From positions 372,001 to 436,000 of the forward strand of contig CAWKMN010000003.1 of NCBI GenBank assembly GCA_963850765.1: DNA of 64,000 nucleotides, in the 5' to 3' direction. Shown here in pieces: positions 27,310 through 36,194 of the stretch (the first letter of the stretch is position 1; the number at the start of each line of letters is the position of its first letter). A program made the position numbers and the translations under genes. The notes beneath the pieces were generated by a model, which searched no databases, had not been told where the DNA came from, and saw only the letters and a list, made by a program, of their open reading frames with translations. Source of the DNA: CAWKMN01 sp963850765. GTDB taxonomy: Bacteria; Chloroflexota; Anaerolineae; Aggregatilineales; Aggregatilineaceae.

Positions 27310-28551
27310 ATGACCGCACCCACCTCTGAGAGTATGTCGCCGTCGTTCTGGCGCAGCCTGCCACGCAATGTCTGGATCGTTACGATCACCAGCTTTCTGA
27401 CCGACGTATCGAGCGAGATGGTCTTCAACCTGCTGCCGCTCTTTCTCGCCAACGTGTTGGGCGTCAAGACGAACATCATCGGCGTGATCGAAGGGGTGGC
27501 CGAGACGACGGCCAGCCTGATCAAGATCTTCTCCGGGTGGCTGTCGGATAAGCTGGGCCAGCGGAAATGGCTGGCTGTGATCGGCTATGGGCTGTCCACC
27601 GTGGCGAAACCGTTCCTCTACGTGGCGGGGTCATGGACCGGCGTGCTGGCAATCCGGTTTGCCGACCGTGTCGGGAAAGGTATCCGCACGGCGCCGCGTG
27701 ACGCGCTGATCGCGGATACGGTGAGCGAGCAGCACCGCGGGGCGGCGTTTGGTCTGCACCGGGCGGGTGATACGGCCGGGGCGGCGCTGGGCATTCTGAT
27801 CGCGATCGGCGTCGTGCTGGCGAACCAGTCCGGCGATCTCACACTGAGCCGCGATACCTTCCGGCTGGTGGTACTGATCAGCGTGCTCCCGGCGGTGCTG
27901 GCGGTGGTCGTGCTGGCCTGGGGCGCGCGTGATATCCCGGTCAAGTCCCGGCGCGAAGCGCCCAGGCTGTCCCTACAAGGATTTGACCGCCAGTTTCGGT
28001 GGTATCTGCTGGCGATCAGTGTGTTTACGCTCGGCAACTCGGCGGACGCCTTCTTGATCCTGCGTGCGCAGGATCGCGGCCTGAGCGTAGCGGGTGTGTT
28101 GGGGATGCTGCTCACGTTCAATCTCGTGTACGCGTCGTTTTCCGGTCCGCTGGGGGCGCTTTCGGACCGAATCGGGCGTTCCCGGCTGATCTTCGGCGGC
28201 TGGACAGCCTACGCGGTGCTGTACCTGGGCTTCGCACTGGCGGCCGAGGCATGGCACATGTGGGTGCTGTACGCGCTCTACGGGCTGTATTACGGTGCGA
28301 CCGAAGGGGCGGCCAAGGCGCTCGTCGCGGATCTGGTGAGCGCCGAGCAGCGCGGCACGGCTTACGGCGTCTACAGCGCGGCGGTCGGGATCATGGCGCT
28401 GCCGGCCAGCGTGATCGCGGGCGTGCTGTGGCAAGGCGCGTTCGGCTGGGACGGCCTGGGAGCGAGCGCGCCGTTTCTGTTCGGCGCGGTGATGGCCGGC
28501 GCGGCGCTGGTGATCTTCGTGCGGACGCAGCTGCGCCCGGCGATGGGATAG
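27310..28551 (+). CDS. MFS transporter
   Basis: 413 residues, about twelve hydrophobic segments. The loop between the second and third segments reads GWLSDKLGQRKW, the classic MFS signature, and the second half repeats it as GALSDRIGRSRL. Other marks: VGKGIRTAPRDALIAD and a charged central loop (PVKSRREAPRLSLQGF). The R-TAPRDALIAD pattern is found in a family of bacterial MFS permeases of unknown substrate. The ATG at 27310 (GAGG upstream) is preferred to a TTG at 27295. Stands alone after a terminator. Confidence 0.9.
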   Translation: MTAPTSESMSPSFWRSLPRNVWIVTITSFLTDVSSEMVFNLLPLFLANVLGVKTNIIGVIEGVAETTASLIKIFSGWLSDKLGQRKWLAVIGYGLSTVAKPFLYVAGSWTGVLAIRFADRVGKGIRTAPRDALIADTVSEQHRGAAFGLHRAGDTAGAALGILIAIGVVLANQSGDLTLSRDTFRLVVLISVLPAVLAVVVLAWGARDIPVKSRREAPRLSLQGFDRQFRWYLLAISVFTLGNSADAFLILRAQDRGLSVAGVLGMLLTFNLVYASFSGPLGALSDRIGRSRLIFGGWTAYAVLYLGFALAAEAWHMWVLYALYGLYYGATEGAAKALVADLVSAEQRGTAYGVYSAAVGIMALPASVIAGVLWQGAFGWDGLGASAPFLFGAVMAGAALVIFVRTQLRPAMG

Positions 28552-28568
28552 GGCGGACGAAGCCGTCC

Positions 28569-29540
28569 TTAGTCGGCCAACCAGCCCTTGCGATCCTTTT
28601 CCTGATCTTCCCGCCAATGGCATTTTTTGTATTTCTTGCCGCTGCCACACCAGCAGGGATCGTTCCGGCCGGGCCGTTTGGGCATGACGACGGGTTTCTC
28701 TCTGCCAAATTGCCCGAACGGCGTCTCGACCGAATCGATTTCAGCGGGATCGATCGAAGGCAGATCGTCGACATCAATTCCCATGAAGCGGGCCAGGTTC
28801 TCCCTGAAGCTTTCCGGGTCGAGGTCTGGCAGATCGACTTCTGGCGGTTCTATACCCTGGATACGCATTCGGACGTAGTCCAGACCCGTGATGGTCTCGT
28901 CCACTCGGCCCAGCGCAAACATCTGCTCGATGAACGGAATATACCGCTCCGCGCGGGTTTCCTCCATTGCGATCAGCATGAAAGCGTTCACGGCGCGATC
29001 GTCGTCGGTTTCTTCGTTGGGCTCAACCGCCGTCATGATGCTAACCAGGGTATCGGCTATTCGGTCGCGCAGTTCAGGATGCTGTTCCGCCGTGCGGCCC
29101 AAAAGATCAGCGACTGAAATGCGGGTCCACTCGATTCTCGAGCGATCACGCAGAACGGCGGCAACGGGTTCGATAACGGCCTCACCGCGCCGGGGGAGCT
29201 TGTGGATAACCTCCTCGTTGAACCATTCATCCTCCTCATATTCATCCATCAGGTCAAACAACTGGCTGACAGCTGGTTCAGCCAGGGGAAGACTTGTGAG
29301 CAGATCCACGATGTAAACATGGGCATAGTTCCACGGGGCGGTCTCATCGTCGATCACCGCCCAGTTGGCTTCCATCACCTGGGTTAGCATATTGACCAGC
29401 GGCTCGATGGCGGCGGCCCCGTGCGCGCGGATTCGATCCACAAGTTCCGCAGGAGGTTCGGCCTCGTCCGGCCGCGTATCATGCGCAATCTGTTTGAGCT
29501 GTTCCAGCAAAGCCTGGATATTGTCTGGATTTTCGGGCAT
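28569..29540 (-). CDS. HEAT-like protein with C-terminal SEC-C zinc motif
   Basis: 323 residues. The bulk is acidic and helical, with HEAT-like helix pairs (AAIEPLVNMLTQVMEANWAV, VIEPVAAVLRDRSRIEWTRI). The C-terminus carries a SEC-C motif, RPGRNDPCWCGSGKKYKKCH, which binds one zinc ion through its Cys/Cys/Cys/His set and in SecA contacts ribosomes and SecB. The motif is often borrowed by proteins of unknown role; a link with protein quality control is only a suggestion. GGAGAA precedes the ATG. It is convergent with the MFS gene and separated from iorB by a terminator. Confidence 0.85.
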   Translation of the reverse strand: MPENPDNIQALLEQLKQIAHDTRPDEAEPPAELVDRIRAHGAAAIEPLVNMLTQVMEANWAVIDDETAPWNYAHVYIVDLLTSLPLAEPAVSQLFDLMDEYEEDEWFNEEVIHKLPRRGEAVIEPVAAVLRDRSRIEWTRISVADLLGRTAEQHPELRDRIADTLVSIMTAVEPNEETDDDRAVNAFMLIAMEETRAERYIPFIEQMFALGRVDETITGLDYVRMRIQGIEPPEVDLPDLDPESFRENLARFMGIDVDDLPSIDPAEIDSVETPFGQFGREKPVVMPKRPGRNDPCWCGSGKKYKKCHWREDQEKDRKGWLAD

Positions 29541-29558
29541 GCTCGTTCTCCATCAAAC

Positions 29559-29582
29559 AAAAAAAGCGGACCTTTCATCCGC
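29559..29582 (-). terminator. Rho-independent terminator after iorB
   Basis: Read on the - strand, GCGGA and TCCGC arms enclose ATGAAAGG-like loop bases, and a TTTTTTT run follows. It ends the iorA-iorB transcript before the SEC-C gene. Confidence 0.75.
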
Positions 29583-29612
29583 TTCATATTATTCCCTCGA
29601 CTGAGGCAAGAA

Positions 29613-30191
29613 TCAAGTCTCGTGTGTGGCGGCGCGGCCCCGGCGGAAAGCCTCGACGTTCTGCTCCACCACCTTATCGCCTTTGCGAGTGAAGATGGAC
29701 GTGATCGCGGCTTCGAGGTCCGCGGCCGACAGCGGCAGGAAACGCGAGGCGGCACCCAGCAGCACCATATTGGACGAGCGCGCGGCGCGCATCTCCTTCG
29801 CCATCTCGGCGGCATGGACCAGATAGGACCGGGGAAAGCCGCGCAGAGTCTCATAGATCCGGTCAACATCGGGATAGTTGGGGATGTTCACATGGGGCGT
29901 CGTCTCCGCCACGATCACACCGCCGGGCGTGAGGAACGAGACGTAGCGTAAGGTCTCCATCGGCTCCATCGACAGCACCATATCCGCGCTGCCTTCAGCT
30001 ACGAGATCGGAATAGATCGGACGGTCCGACAGGCGGAGATGGCTCTGGACGGCCCCGCCGCGCTGCGACATCCCATGAACCTCGGCCTGCTTGATATGCA
30101 GACCACCGTCAACCGCTGCGACGCTGATGATCGCGGCGATAGATAACACCCCCTGACCGCCGACGCCCGCCAAAATCATGTCGTATTTCAT
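29613..30191 (-). CDS. iorB: Indolepyruvate:ferredoxin oxidoreductase, beta subunit
   Basis: 192 residues from ATG 30191 (AAAGG upstream). It belongs to the gamma-domain type of 2-oxoacid:ferredoxin oxidoreductases: MILAGVGGQGVLSIAAII near the N-terminus, then VHGMSQRGGAVQSHLRL, the usual IorB signature. The enzyme oxidatively decarboxylates aryl pyruvates such as indolepyruvate to acyl-CoA with reduction of ferredoxin, an anaerobic amino-acid fermentation step. Intact, unlike its alpha subunit gene 110 bases upstream. The short gap between the two holds repeated TGAGTTTTGAGT-like words. Confidence 0.92.
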   Translation of the reverse strand: MKYDMILAGVGGQGVLSIAAIISVAAVDGGLHIKQAEVHGMSQRGGAVQSHLRLSDRPIYSDLVAEGSADMVLSMEPMETLRYVSFLTPGGVIVAETTPHVNIPNYPDVDRIYETLRGFPRSYLVHAAEMAKEMRAARSSNMVLLGAASRFLPLSAADLEAAITSIFTRKGDKVVEQNVEAFRRGRAATHET

Positions 30192-30301
30192 AGCTAGACC
30201 TTTCAAAGAGTGGTTTTGAGTTTGAGTTTTGAGTTGAAAGAAGGGATAGCGAACCGAGAGACCGACTCATGACTCGCGACTCAAAACTCATAACCAGTCT
30301 A

Positions 30302-31889
30302 TCATTTCCGCTTGGCCGTTTCGATACACTCGCGCCGCGCGATGATCACCGAGGGGCCCGCGTGGGCGAGTTCGCCGCGGATGATCTCGACGTTCTGTTC
30401 ATGCTGGCGCGGCAGGGGGGTGATCACCTTCACGTGCTCTTCGGGTACGCCCAAACCAACCGCGATCTGTTCCAGGTGTCCCTGGCCGGCATGATTCTGC
30501 CCGCCCGTCATGGCAGTGGTCAGGTTATCCACGATGATGATCATGACGTGGGCGTTGGCGTTGATCACGTCGAGCAGGCCGGTCATACCCGAATGGGCAA
30601 AGGTGGAGTCGCCAATCACCGCCACGGCCGGAGTCAGGCCAGCGTCGGCGGCACCCTTCGCCATCGTGATCGACGCGCCCATATCGACGCAGGAGTAAAT
30701 GGCCTCGTAGGGCGGCATGGCTCCCAACGTGTAACAGCCGATGTCCGAGAAGACGCGCCCTTTCGTGTAGGCATCCACCGCTTCATTCAGCGCGGTAAGC
30801 GTATCGCCGTGCGGGCATCCCTGGCACAACTGCGGCGGGCGCGCCGCCAGCACGTCTTCTGGAAAGTCATAGGCAGGATCTGCAAGTCGCGGCCCAGTGC
30901 CCTGGCAACCAGGACCGGATTCAGTTCGCCCGCGCGGGGCAGGGTGCCATCCAGCCGCCCACGGATGCAGCCGGAATCGAACGGGATAGCCGCGCAGCAT
31001 TTCCTCCACCAGCGGCATACCTTCCTCAAGCACGAGGACAGTCTCGCACGCCCTGAACAATCGCGCGACGAGCTTCGGTCGGCAGCGGGTACTGCCCGAT
31101 CTTCAGGATCGGATGCGGGCAGCCGTCGCGGGAAATTCTCCATCAGGTAGTTGTAGGCAATGCCGCACGCCAGAAACCCGATCGATGTATCTGCCGCCTT
31201 CTTCGTAGCGGTTGAACGGAGATGCTTCGGATTCGGCCTCAAAATCGCGCTGTTTTTCGATCAACGCGGCGTAGTTCTTGCGGGCAATCGCCGGCAGCAG
31301 CAAAAACTGGCGCGGTGACGGGGGCAGGTTGAGCGTGTTCTCAGGGATGCGGATCGCGGCGGACGACGTTGGCGCGCGAATGCGACAGGCGCGTCGTCAG
31401 GCGAACCAGCACCGGAATCTGGTACTTTTCGGACAGCTCAAAGGCATAAAACGGGACGTCGTAGGCTTCCTGCTGGTTGGCCGGCTCCAGCGTGGGGATC
31501 ATGGCGAAGCGCCCGAAAAAGCGCGTATCCTGCTCATTCTGCGATGAGTGCATGGAGGGGTCATCCGCGATTGCGTAGATCAGCCCGCCGTGCGCCCCGG
31601 TGACAGCCGAGTTCATGAACGGGTCGGCGGCCACGTTCAGCCCGACGTGTTTCATACAGACCAGGGCGCGTTTGCCCGCGTAAGACATGCCGAGCGCCGC
31701 TTCCATGGCGGTCTTTTCATTGGCGGACCACTCGCGATGCACGCCGCGCGCTGCCGCTTCTTTGGAGCGCTGAATATATTCGGTGATCTCGGTGGACGGG
31801 GTGCCGGGATACGCATACACGCCGGACAGCCCGGCGTCGAGCGCGCCCTGGGCGATAGCTTCGTTGCCAAGCGGAACAAATTTATCCAT
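30302..31889 (-). pseudogene. iorA: Indolepyruvate:ferredoxin oxidoreductase, alpha subunit, broken by about seven frameshifts
   Basis: The product can be pieced together in order: MDKFVPLGNEAIAQGALDAG and YAYPGTPSTEI (pyrimidine-binding domain) from ATG 31889, HVGLNVAADPFMNSAVTGAHG, IPENTLNLPPSPRQFLLLPA, ADTSIGFLACGIAYNYLMEN, DGCPHPILKIGQYPLP, LCQGCPHG, and the thiamine-diphosphate motif GDSTFAHSGMTGLLDVINAN. Breaks fall near 31366, 31197, 31130, 31050, 30975 and (two steps) 30890. Each resolved one is a single extra base. All conserved blocks survive, so sequence error is as likely as decay. The reconstructed protein is about 525 residues and stops at IIARRECIETAKRK, without the two 4Fe-4S ferredoxin motifs usual at the IorA C-terminus. 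It overlaps the 73-residue gene upstream by eight bases. Confidence 0.8.
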
Positions 31890-32103
31890 TCAAAAAATCC
31901 TTTCGACCAAAATACTGTTTACCCCAAGTATAACGGGCCTGTCCCTTCCGACCAGGGACTTCCGCCACCTCTTGAACTGTCAAACGATAGGTCAAGGGGG
32001 GCGGCGGAAGCATCTCAAGCCAGCGATCCTGGGGTGGGATGATGGGGGAGAGGGTAGTCGGGCGGATAATCAACAGCGTCACTTTTTCCAGCGGACCCGT
32101 CAT
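31882..32103 (-). CDS. Small protein linking flippase and iorA, 73 residues
   Basis: Reads MTGPLEKVTLLIIRPTTLSP to a basic C-terminus (QARYTWGKQYFGRKDFLNG). Two facts argue it is real: its ATG overlaps the flippase stop as ATGA with GGGAG upstream, and its 3' end overlaps the iorA start by eight bases. No known domain and no membrane segment. Function unknown. It joins genes of unrelated roles, so the three-gene chain may simply be a compact transcript. Confidence 0.6.
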   Translation of the reverse strand: MTGPLEKVTLLIIRPTTLSPIIPPQDRWLEMLPPPPLTYRLTVQEVAEVPGRKGQARYTWGKQYFGRKDFLNG

Positions 32104-33677
32104 GGAGTCTCCCTGATGAACCTTCGTATAGTCAGTGTGGTGAGTGACCTCACGACTTCCCAGGCTGCCCGCAGGTTACGAGCAAGGCCGGCCGGCTGCC
32201 ATACGTACAATACCGCGCTGTAGACCAGCACTGAGACGCCGCCGCTGGCCACAAGCGCCGGAAAGGGCGCAAAATTCGCATTGCTGCGGGTGAGGTGCAG
32301 GGTCAGCGCCGCCGCGATTGACATCAGCGCGGTCGCCGTGGTGATCGGCAGCAGCGCCGAGATCCACCGGGAGAGCCGAAGCTGTGCCGTACTGAGCACC
32401 ATCCACAGCGATACCGGATGCAGCACGGCCCCGACCAGAATGTAGAAAAACGCAACTCCTTCAATTCCCCAATCCAGCCCGATGACGATGGCAACGAGGT
32501 AGGGACCGATGCTGCACAACTGGAACAGGCTCTGCAAGTGCGGTTTGGCCCGTGCACGGTAAATCAGCCCGTTGACGACCATCGCTGATGCTCGCAGTCC
32601 ACCCAGCGCGAGAATCTGCGCGGTCAGCACGGCGGGGGCCCAGCGCGGCCCGAGCAGCCAGGGAAAAAAAACCGGGGCAGTGATCGTGATCCATGCCAGG
32701 ACAGGGAAGGCAAACGCCGTCGTAAGCTGCACGCTCTCCAGATAGACGGTGTGGAGACGCGGCAGATCGTGCTGGACGCGCGTCGAAATGGGATAGAGCA
32801 CCGCCGCCACGCTGCCGAGCACATCGCGCGACGGCCACGCAATCAGGCTGTAGGCCATCGCATAAAAGCCGAGGGGACGCGATCCCAGGTGGTAGCCGAT
32901 CAGTTGATCGTCGGCGTTGAGGATGATGTAGCCGATCACGGCGCTGGTCGAGATGCTGGCGGCGAACGGCCAAAGCGCCACAAGGGACGAGCGGGTGAGC
33001 CGGCGCGGCCTGGCCGGAATCCAGCCGACGGCCCGCCAGAGCATGATCAGAGTCGTCAGATTCAGGATGGCCGTCTGAGCCACCAGGCTCCACACGCCGC
33101 CGCCGAGCGCCGCCACCAGGATCGCGGCCGCGCCGCTCAGCACCATGCCGGCCAGCCGGGCGATGGCCAGCCGGCGGAAATCGAGATTCCGGTTGAGCAG
33201 CGCGCGCGGTATGGTATCCAGCGCGTGCAGCGTGGAAACCAGCGCCACGACGGGAAGCAGCAGCGCCAGGGCCGGCTCGTTGAATGCTGCGGCGACCATA
33301 GGGGCCAGCACCACCACCAGCAGCACGCATCCGCCGGAGAGGATCGCGACGCTCCAGAACGCGCCGTTCAGATCGGCGTCGTTCAGACGGGGGCGCTGGA
33401 TCAGCGCGTCGTGAAATCCGCCGGGAATGATGAGGGTGATGAGCGCCTGCACCACGGCGGTGAGCGCGATCAGGCCAAAATCGGCGGGCGCGAGCAGACG
33501 CGTCAGGATGAGGGTGGTGATCCCGGCCAGCAGGTAACGGCCGAGCGCGCCAAACGCTGCCCAAAACGCACTTCGCACCGCCTGCACGCGGGTCAGCGGG
33601 GCAGGGAGATCGGGGTCTGTTGAGGTGGCCAAGAGTTGTGTCACGTGGGCTAATTGATGGTATGATGGATTATCCAC
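32100..33677 (-). CDS. Polysaccharide flippase (Wzx/MATE-like, MVF superfamily)
   Basis: Up to 525 residues with about twelve hydrophobic segments. The start of the first helix bundle, AFWAAFGALGRYLLAGITT then LILTRLLAPADFGLIALT, is the usual opening of polysaccharide-transport proteins of the Wzx/PST family. These flip lipid-linked oligosaccharides across the membrane. Context supports it: two glycosyltransferase genes start in the opposite direction 20 bases away. The first codon is unsure, GTG at 33677 or GTG at 33644, since neither has a clear ribosome site. The stop overlaps the next gene (ATGA). Confidence 0.85.
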   Translation of the reverse strand: MDNPSYHQLAHVTQLLATSTDPDLPAPLTRVQAVRSAFWAAFGALGRYLLAGITTLILTRLLAPADFGLIALTAVVQALITLIIPGGFHDALIQRPRLNDADLNGAFWSVAILSGGCVLLVVVLAPMVAAAFNEPALALLLPVVALVSTLHALDTIPRALLNRNLDFRRLAIARLAGMVLSGAAAILVAALGGGVWSLVAQTAILNLTTLIMLWRAVGWIPARPRRLTRSSLVALWPFAASISTSAVIGYIILNADDQLIGYHLGSRPLGFYAMAYSLIAWPSRDVLGSVAAVLYPISTRVQHDLPRLHTVYLESVQLTTAFAFPVLAWITITAPVFFPWLLGPRWAPAVLTAQILALGGLRASAMVVNGLIYRARAKPHLQSLFQLCSIGPYLVAIVIGLDWGIEGVAFFYILVGAVLHPVSLWMVLSTAQLRLSRWISALLPITTATALMSIAAALTLHLTRSNANFAPFPALVASGGVSVLVYSAVLYVWQPAGLARNLRAAWEVVRSLTTLTIRRFIRETP

Positions 33678-33696
33678 CGAGTATAGAGGGGACGAG

Positions 33697-34899
33697 GTGC
33701 GCGCGCAATCGGTTTCGCCCTACGACATTGTAATGTTAGTGCTGAATGACGTGTGCTATGACCGGCGGGTGCGGCAGGAGGCGGCGGCGCTGGTCGAGGC
33801 GGGCTGGCGCGTACTGGTGATTGGGACTCAGCGCTTCGACGGCCAACAGCCCGATTTTGAAACTCTTCAAGGATTCGATCTGCTGCGCGTGCGCTATGGG
33901 CGCTATGGGGCGCAAAAGTGGTGGCCGTGGCGCTGGATCCGGCACAGCGTGCAGGCGTGGTCGGTGATCCGCACGGTGGGCCACTATCCGACGCGCGCGT
34001 ATCATGCTCACGATCTCCCGGCCCTGGTGCTGCTTTCCGCGGTGCGCGCGCTGCGGCGGAAGCGCGCCGCATTGGTGTATGATGCCCACGAACTATTCCT
34101 GTTCATGTCGCCCCGATCGCGGCTGTATAACGGATGGCAACGGTTGACGCGCCCGCTCTTTATGCGGCTGGAAGGGTTTCTCGTCCGCCGGGCGGATGCG
34201 GTTGTGACCGTGACCGAGACGCGCGCGCGTCTGATGGCGCGGTGGTACGGTATACCCCGGCCCCGCGTGATCCTCACCGCAATCCATCTACCGGACGAAC
34301 ACACGCCGGCCCCGGTTGATTTGCGGGCACTGGTCGGGGACCGGTGGTGCATCGTGCACACCGGGCGGATCACGCTGGCGGGGCGCTGCCTGGAGGAACT
34401 GATCCGGGCGTTTGCGTGCTTGCCGGACAATACCGCCCTGGTGTTTCTGGGACCGCCGGAGGGCGCTGAAGCGGGCCTGCAACGGCTGGCCGAAAATCTT
34501 GGTGTGGGCGAGCGTTTGTTCTGGCTGCCGCCTGTTCCGCCGGAAGATGTGGCGGCAGTGATCCAGCAGGCGGACGCGGCGGCGGTTCTGATGCGGTCGA
34601 ATTCGTTCAACGAACGCACATCTTGCCCGGTCAAATGGCTGGAAGCCCTGGCGGCGGGTCTGCCGGTCGTGGCGTCAAACCAGTTCCCGCTGGTGCAGAT
34701 GATCCGCCGTTTCGACCTGGGCGCAATTTGCGATCCAACTTCACCAGCATCGATTGCTGAAGCGTTCCGTAACGTGCTGTCGCCGGGGAAGAATGCTGCC
34801 TACCGGGAACAGGTGCTCGCCGCGCGGGAGCAGGTGATCAGGTGGACGGCGAGCGTAGCGGCATGGCGCGCGATCTACCGGCAGGTGTTGGATGAATAA
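33697..34899 (+). CDS. Glycosyltransferase, GT-B fold, family 4-like (first of two)
   Basis: 400 residues from GTG 33697, with AGAGGGGA upstream. N-terminal half: MLVLNDVCYDRRVRQEAAAL, then VYDAHELF, typical of the acceptor domain of GT4 enzymes. C-terminal half: IVHTGRITLAGRCLEELI, LPPVPPEDVAAVIQQADA, and FNERTSCPVKWLEALAAGLP with the sugar-nucleotide-binding Glu pattern. Expected to add a sugar to a lipid-linked or surface glycan on the cytoplasmic side. It overlaps the second glycosyltransferase by eight bases, so the two are coupled, and it diverges from the flippase. Confidence 0.9.
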   Translation: MRAQSVSPYDIVMLVLNDVCYDRRVRQEAAALVEAGWRVLVIGTQRFDGQQPDFETLQGFDLLRVRYGRYGAQKWWPWRWIRHSVQAWSVIRTVGHYPTRAYHAHDLPALVLLSAVRALRRKRAALVYDAHELFLFMSPRSRLYNGWQRLTRPLFMRLEGFLVRRADAVVTVTETRARLMARWYGIPRPRVILTAIHLPDEHTPAPVDLRALVGDRWCIVHTGRITLAGRCLEELIRAFACLPDNTALVFLGPPEGAEAGLQRLAENLGVGERLFWLPPVPPEDVAAVIQQADAAAVLMRSNSFNERTSCPVKWLEALAAGLPVVASNQFPLVQMIRRFDLGAICDPTSPASIAEAFRNVLSPGKNAAYREQVLAAREQVIRWTASVAAWRAIYRQVLDE

Positions 34900-36095
34900 C
34901 GGGTGTGTCGCCATGCTGCTGGCGAGCGGCTACGATCCGGATCGCCGCGTGCAAAAGGAAGCGCACAGCCTCTCCGCCGCCGGGTATCGCGTGGCGGTGA
35001 TTGCGTGGGATCGCGAGGCGCGTTACCCGATCGCACGAGCTCGAAGTGGCACCGGCGCTGCTGGCGGAGTCGCTGGCCGGGTGGCCGGGGAAGACGGTGA
35101 GTGATCCGCCGCCGATCAGCATCACGCGGATCCGCGTCCCGGCAGGTTATGGGACAGGGCGCACGCTGCTGCGCCAGATTCCCCGGTTCTGGTGGCGCGC
35201 ACTGCACGAACTGCGCCGCCTGCAGCCCGCCGTCGTCCACGCTCAGGATCTCGATACGCTGCCGCTCGCCTATCTGTATGGGCGATGGGCGGGCGTGCCG
35301 GTCATCTTCGACGCGCGTGAATATTATCCGGGCATGGTGCGCGATCACGTGGGGGCGGGTATCGCTGGGGCACTCGATCGGTTGGAGCGCGTGCTGGTGC
35401 CGCGCACGGATGCGGTAATCGCCGTGGGTGAGCGGCTGGCGGCGCATTACCGCGCGTTGGGCGGGCAGGTGAGTATCGTAGACAACAGCGCACCGCTGCC
35501 CGATCTTAACCGGGTGGACCGGGAAGGGCAAGCTGTGCGGCGCTCCTGGGGCGTTCCTGACGGCGCGCTGCTGGTCGTGTACGTGGGCATGTTAAACGCG
35601 GACCGGCTGCTGATGCCGCTGATCGAGGCGGCGAGGGAGCTGGATCAGGTCTGGGTGGTCATTGGCGGGACCGGCACCGAGGAGCCGAAACTGCGCGCGG
35701 CGGGGGCTGGATGCGAACGAATCAGGTTCCTCGGCTGGGTGCCGCCGGGTGACGTTTGGACTATCGTCGCTGCGGGTGATGTAGTGTATTATGGTCGTGA
35801 CGCGCGCAATCCCAATACTCCCTATTTTATGTCGAATCTGACATCGCTCGCGCTGTCGGCCGGGCGGCCTTTGCTGCTCACACCAACCGGGGAAATTGCG
35901 GAGGTTGTGCGCCGGGCCGGGTGTGGCGTGGTGATGGAATCCGCGACCGGCGATTCCGTCCGTCGGGCCCTAAAAAATCTCAGCAATCCATCCTTTCGAG
36001 TGACTTTGGGCCATCGAGCGCGGTTTATCTGTCAAGAAGAGTATCATTGGTGCAAGTCAGCGGACCAACTGTTGACCTTGTATCGCGGTATCTGA
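34892..36095 (+). CDS. Glycosyltransferase, GT-B fold, family 4-like (second, frameshifted)
   Basis: ATG 34892 overlaps the end of the previous gene. The opening MLLASGYDPDRRVQKEAHSL and VAVIAWDREARYP continue, after a one-base shift near 35030, as SHELEVAPALLAESLAGWPG. The rest is intact: VVHAQDLDTLPLAYLYGRWA, VIFDAREYYPGMV, VVYVGMLNADRLLMPLIEAA, IRFLGWVPPGDVW, and TPYFMSNLTSLALSAGRPLL. Reconstructed length about 400 residues, matching the first enzyme, with which it shares the DRRVxxEAxxL start, so they are likely paralogues acting in the same glycan pathway. Confidence 0.86.
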
Positions 36096-36194
36096 AACCA
36101 TCGTATAATTCGAGACTGACCTTATAGCAACGACGTTCCTGACGCATGCAGGCTTTATTACACGGCGCGATCATTCGCTGAGCAGGTAGGAGTT

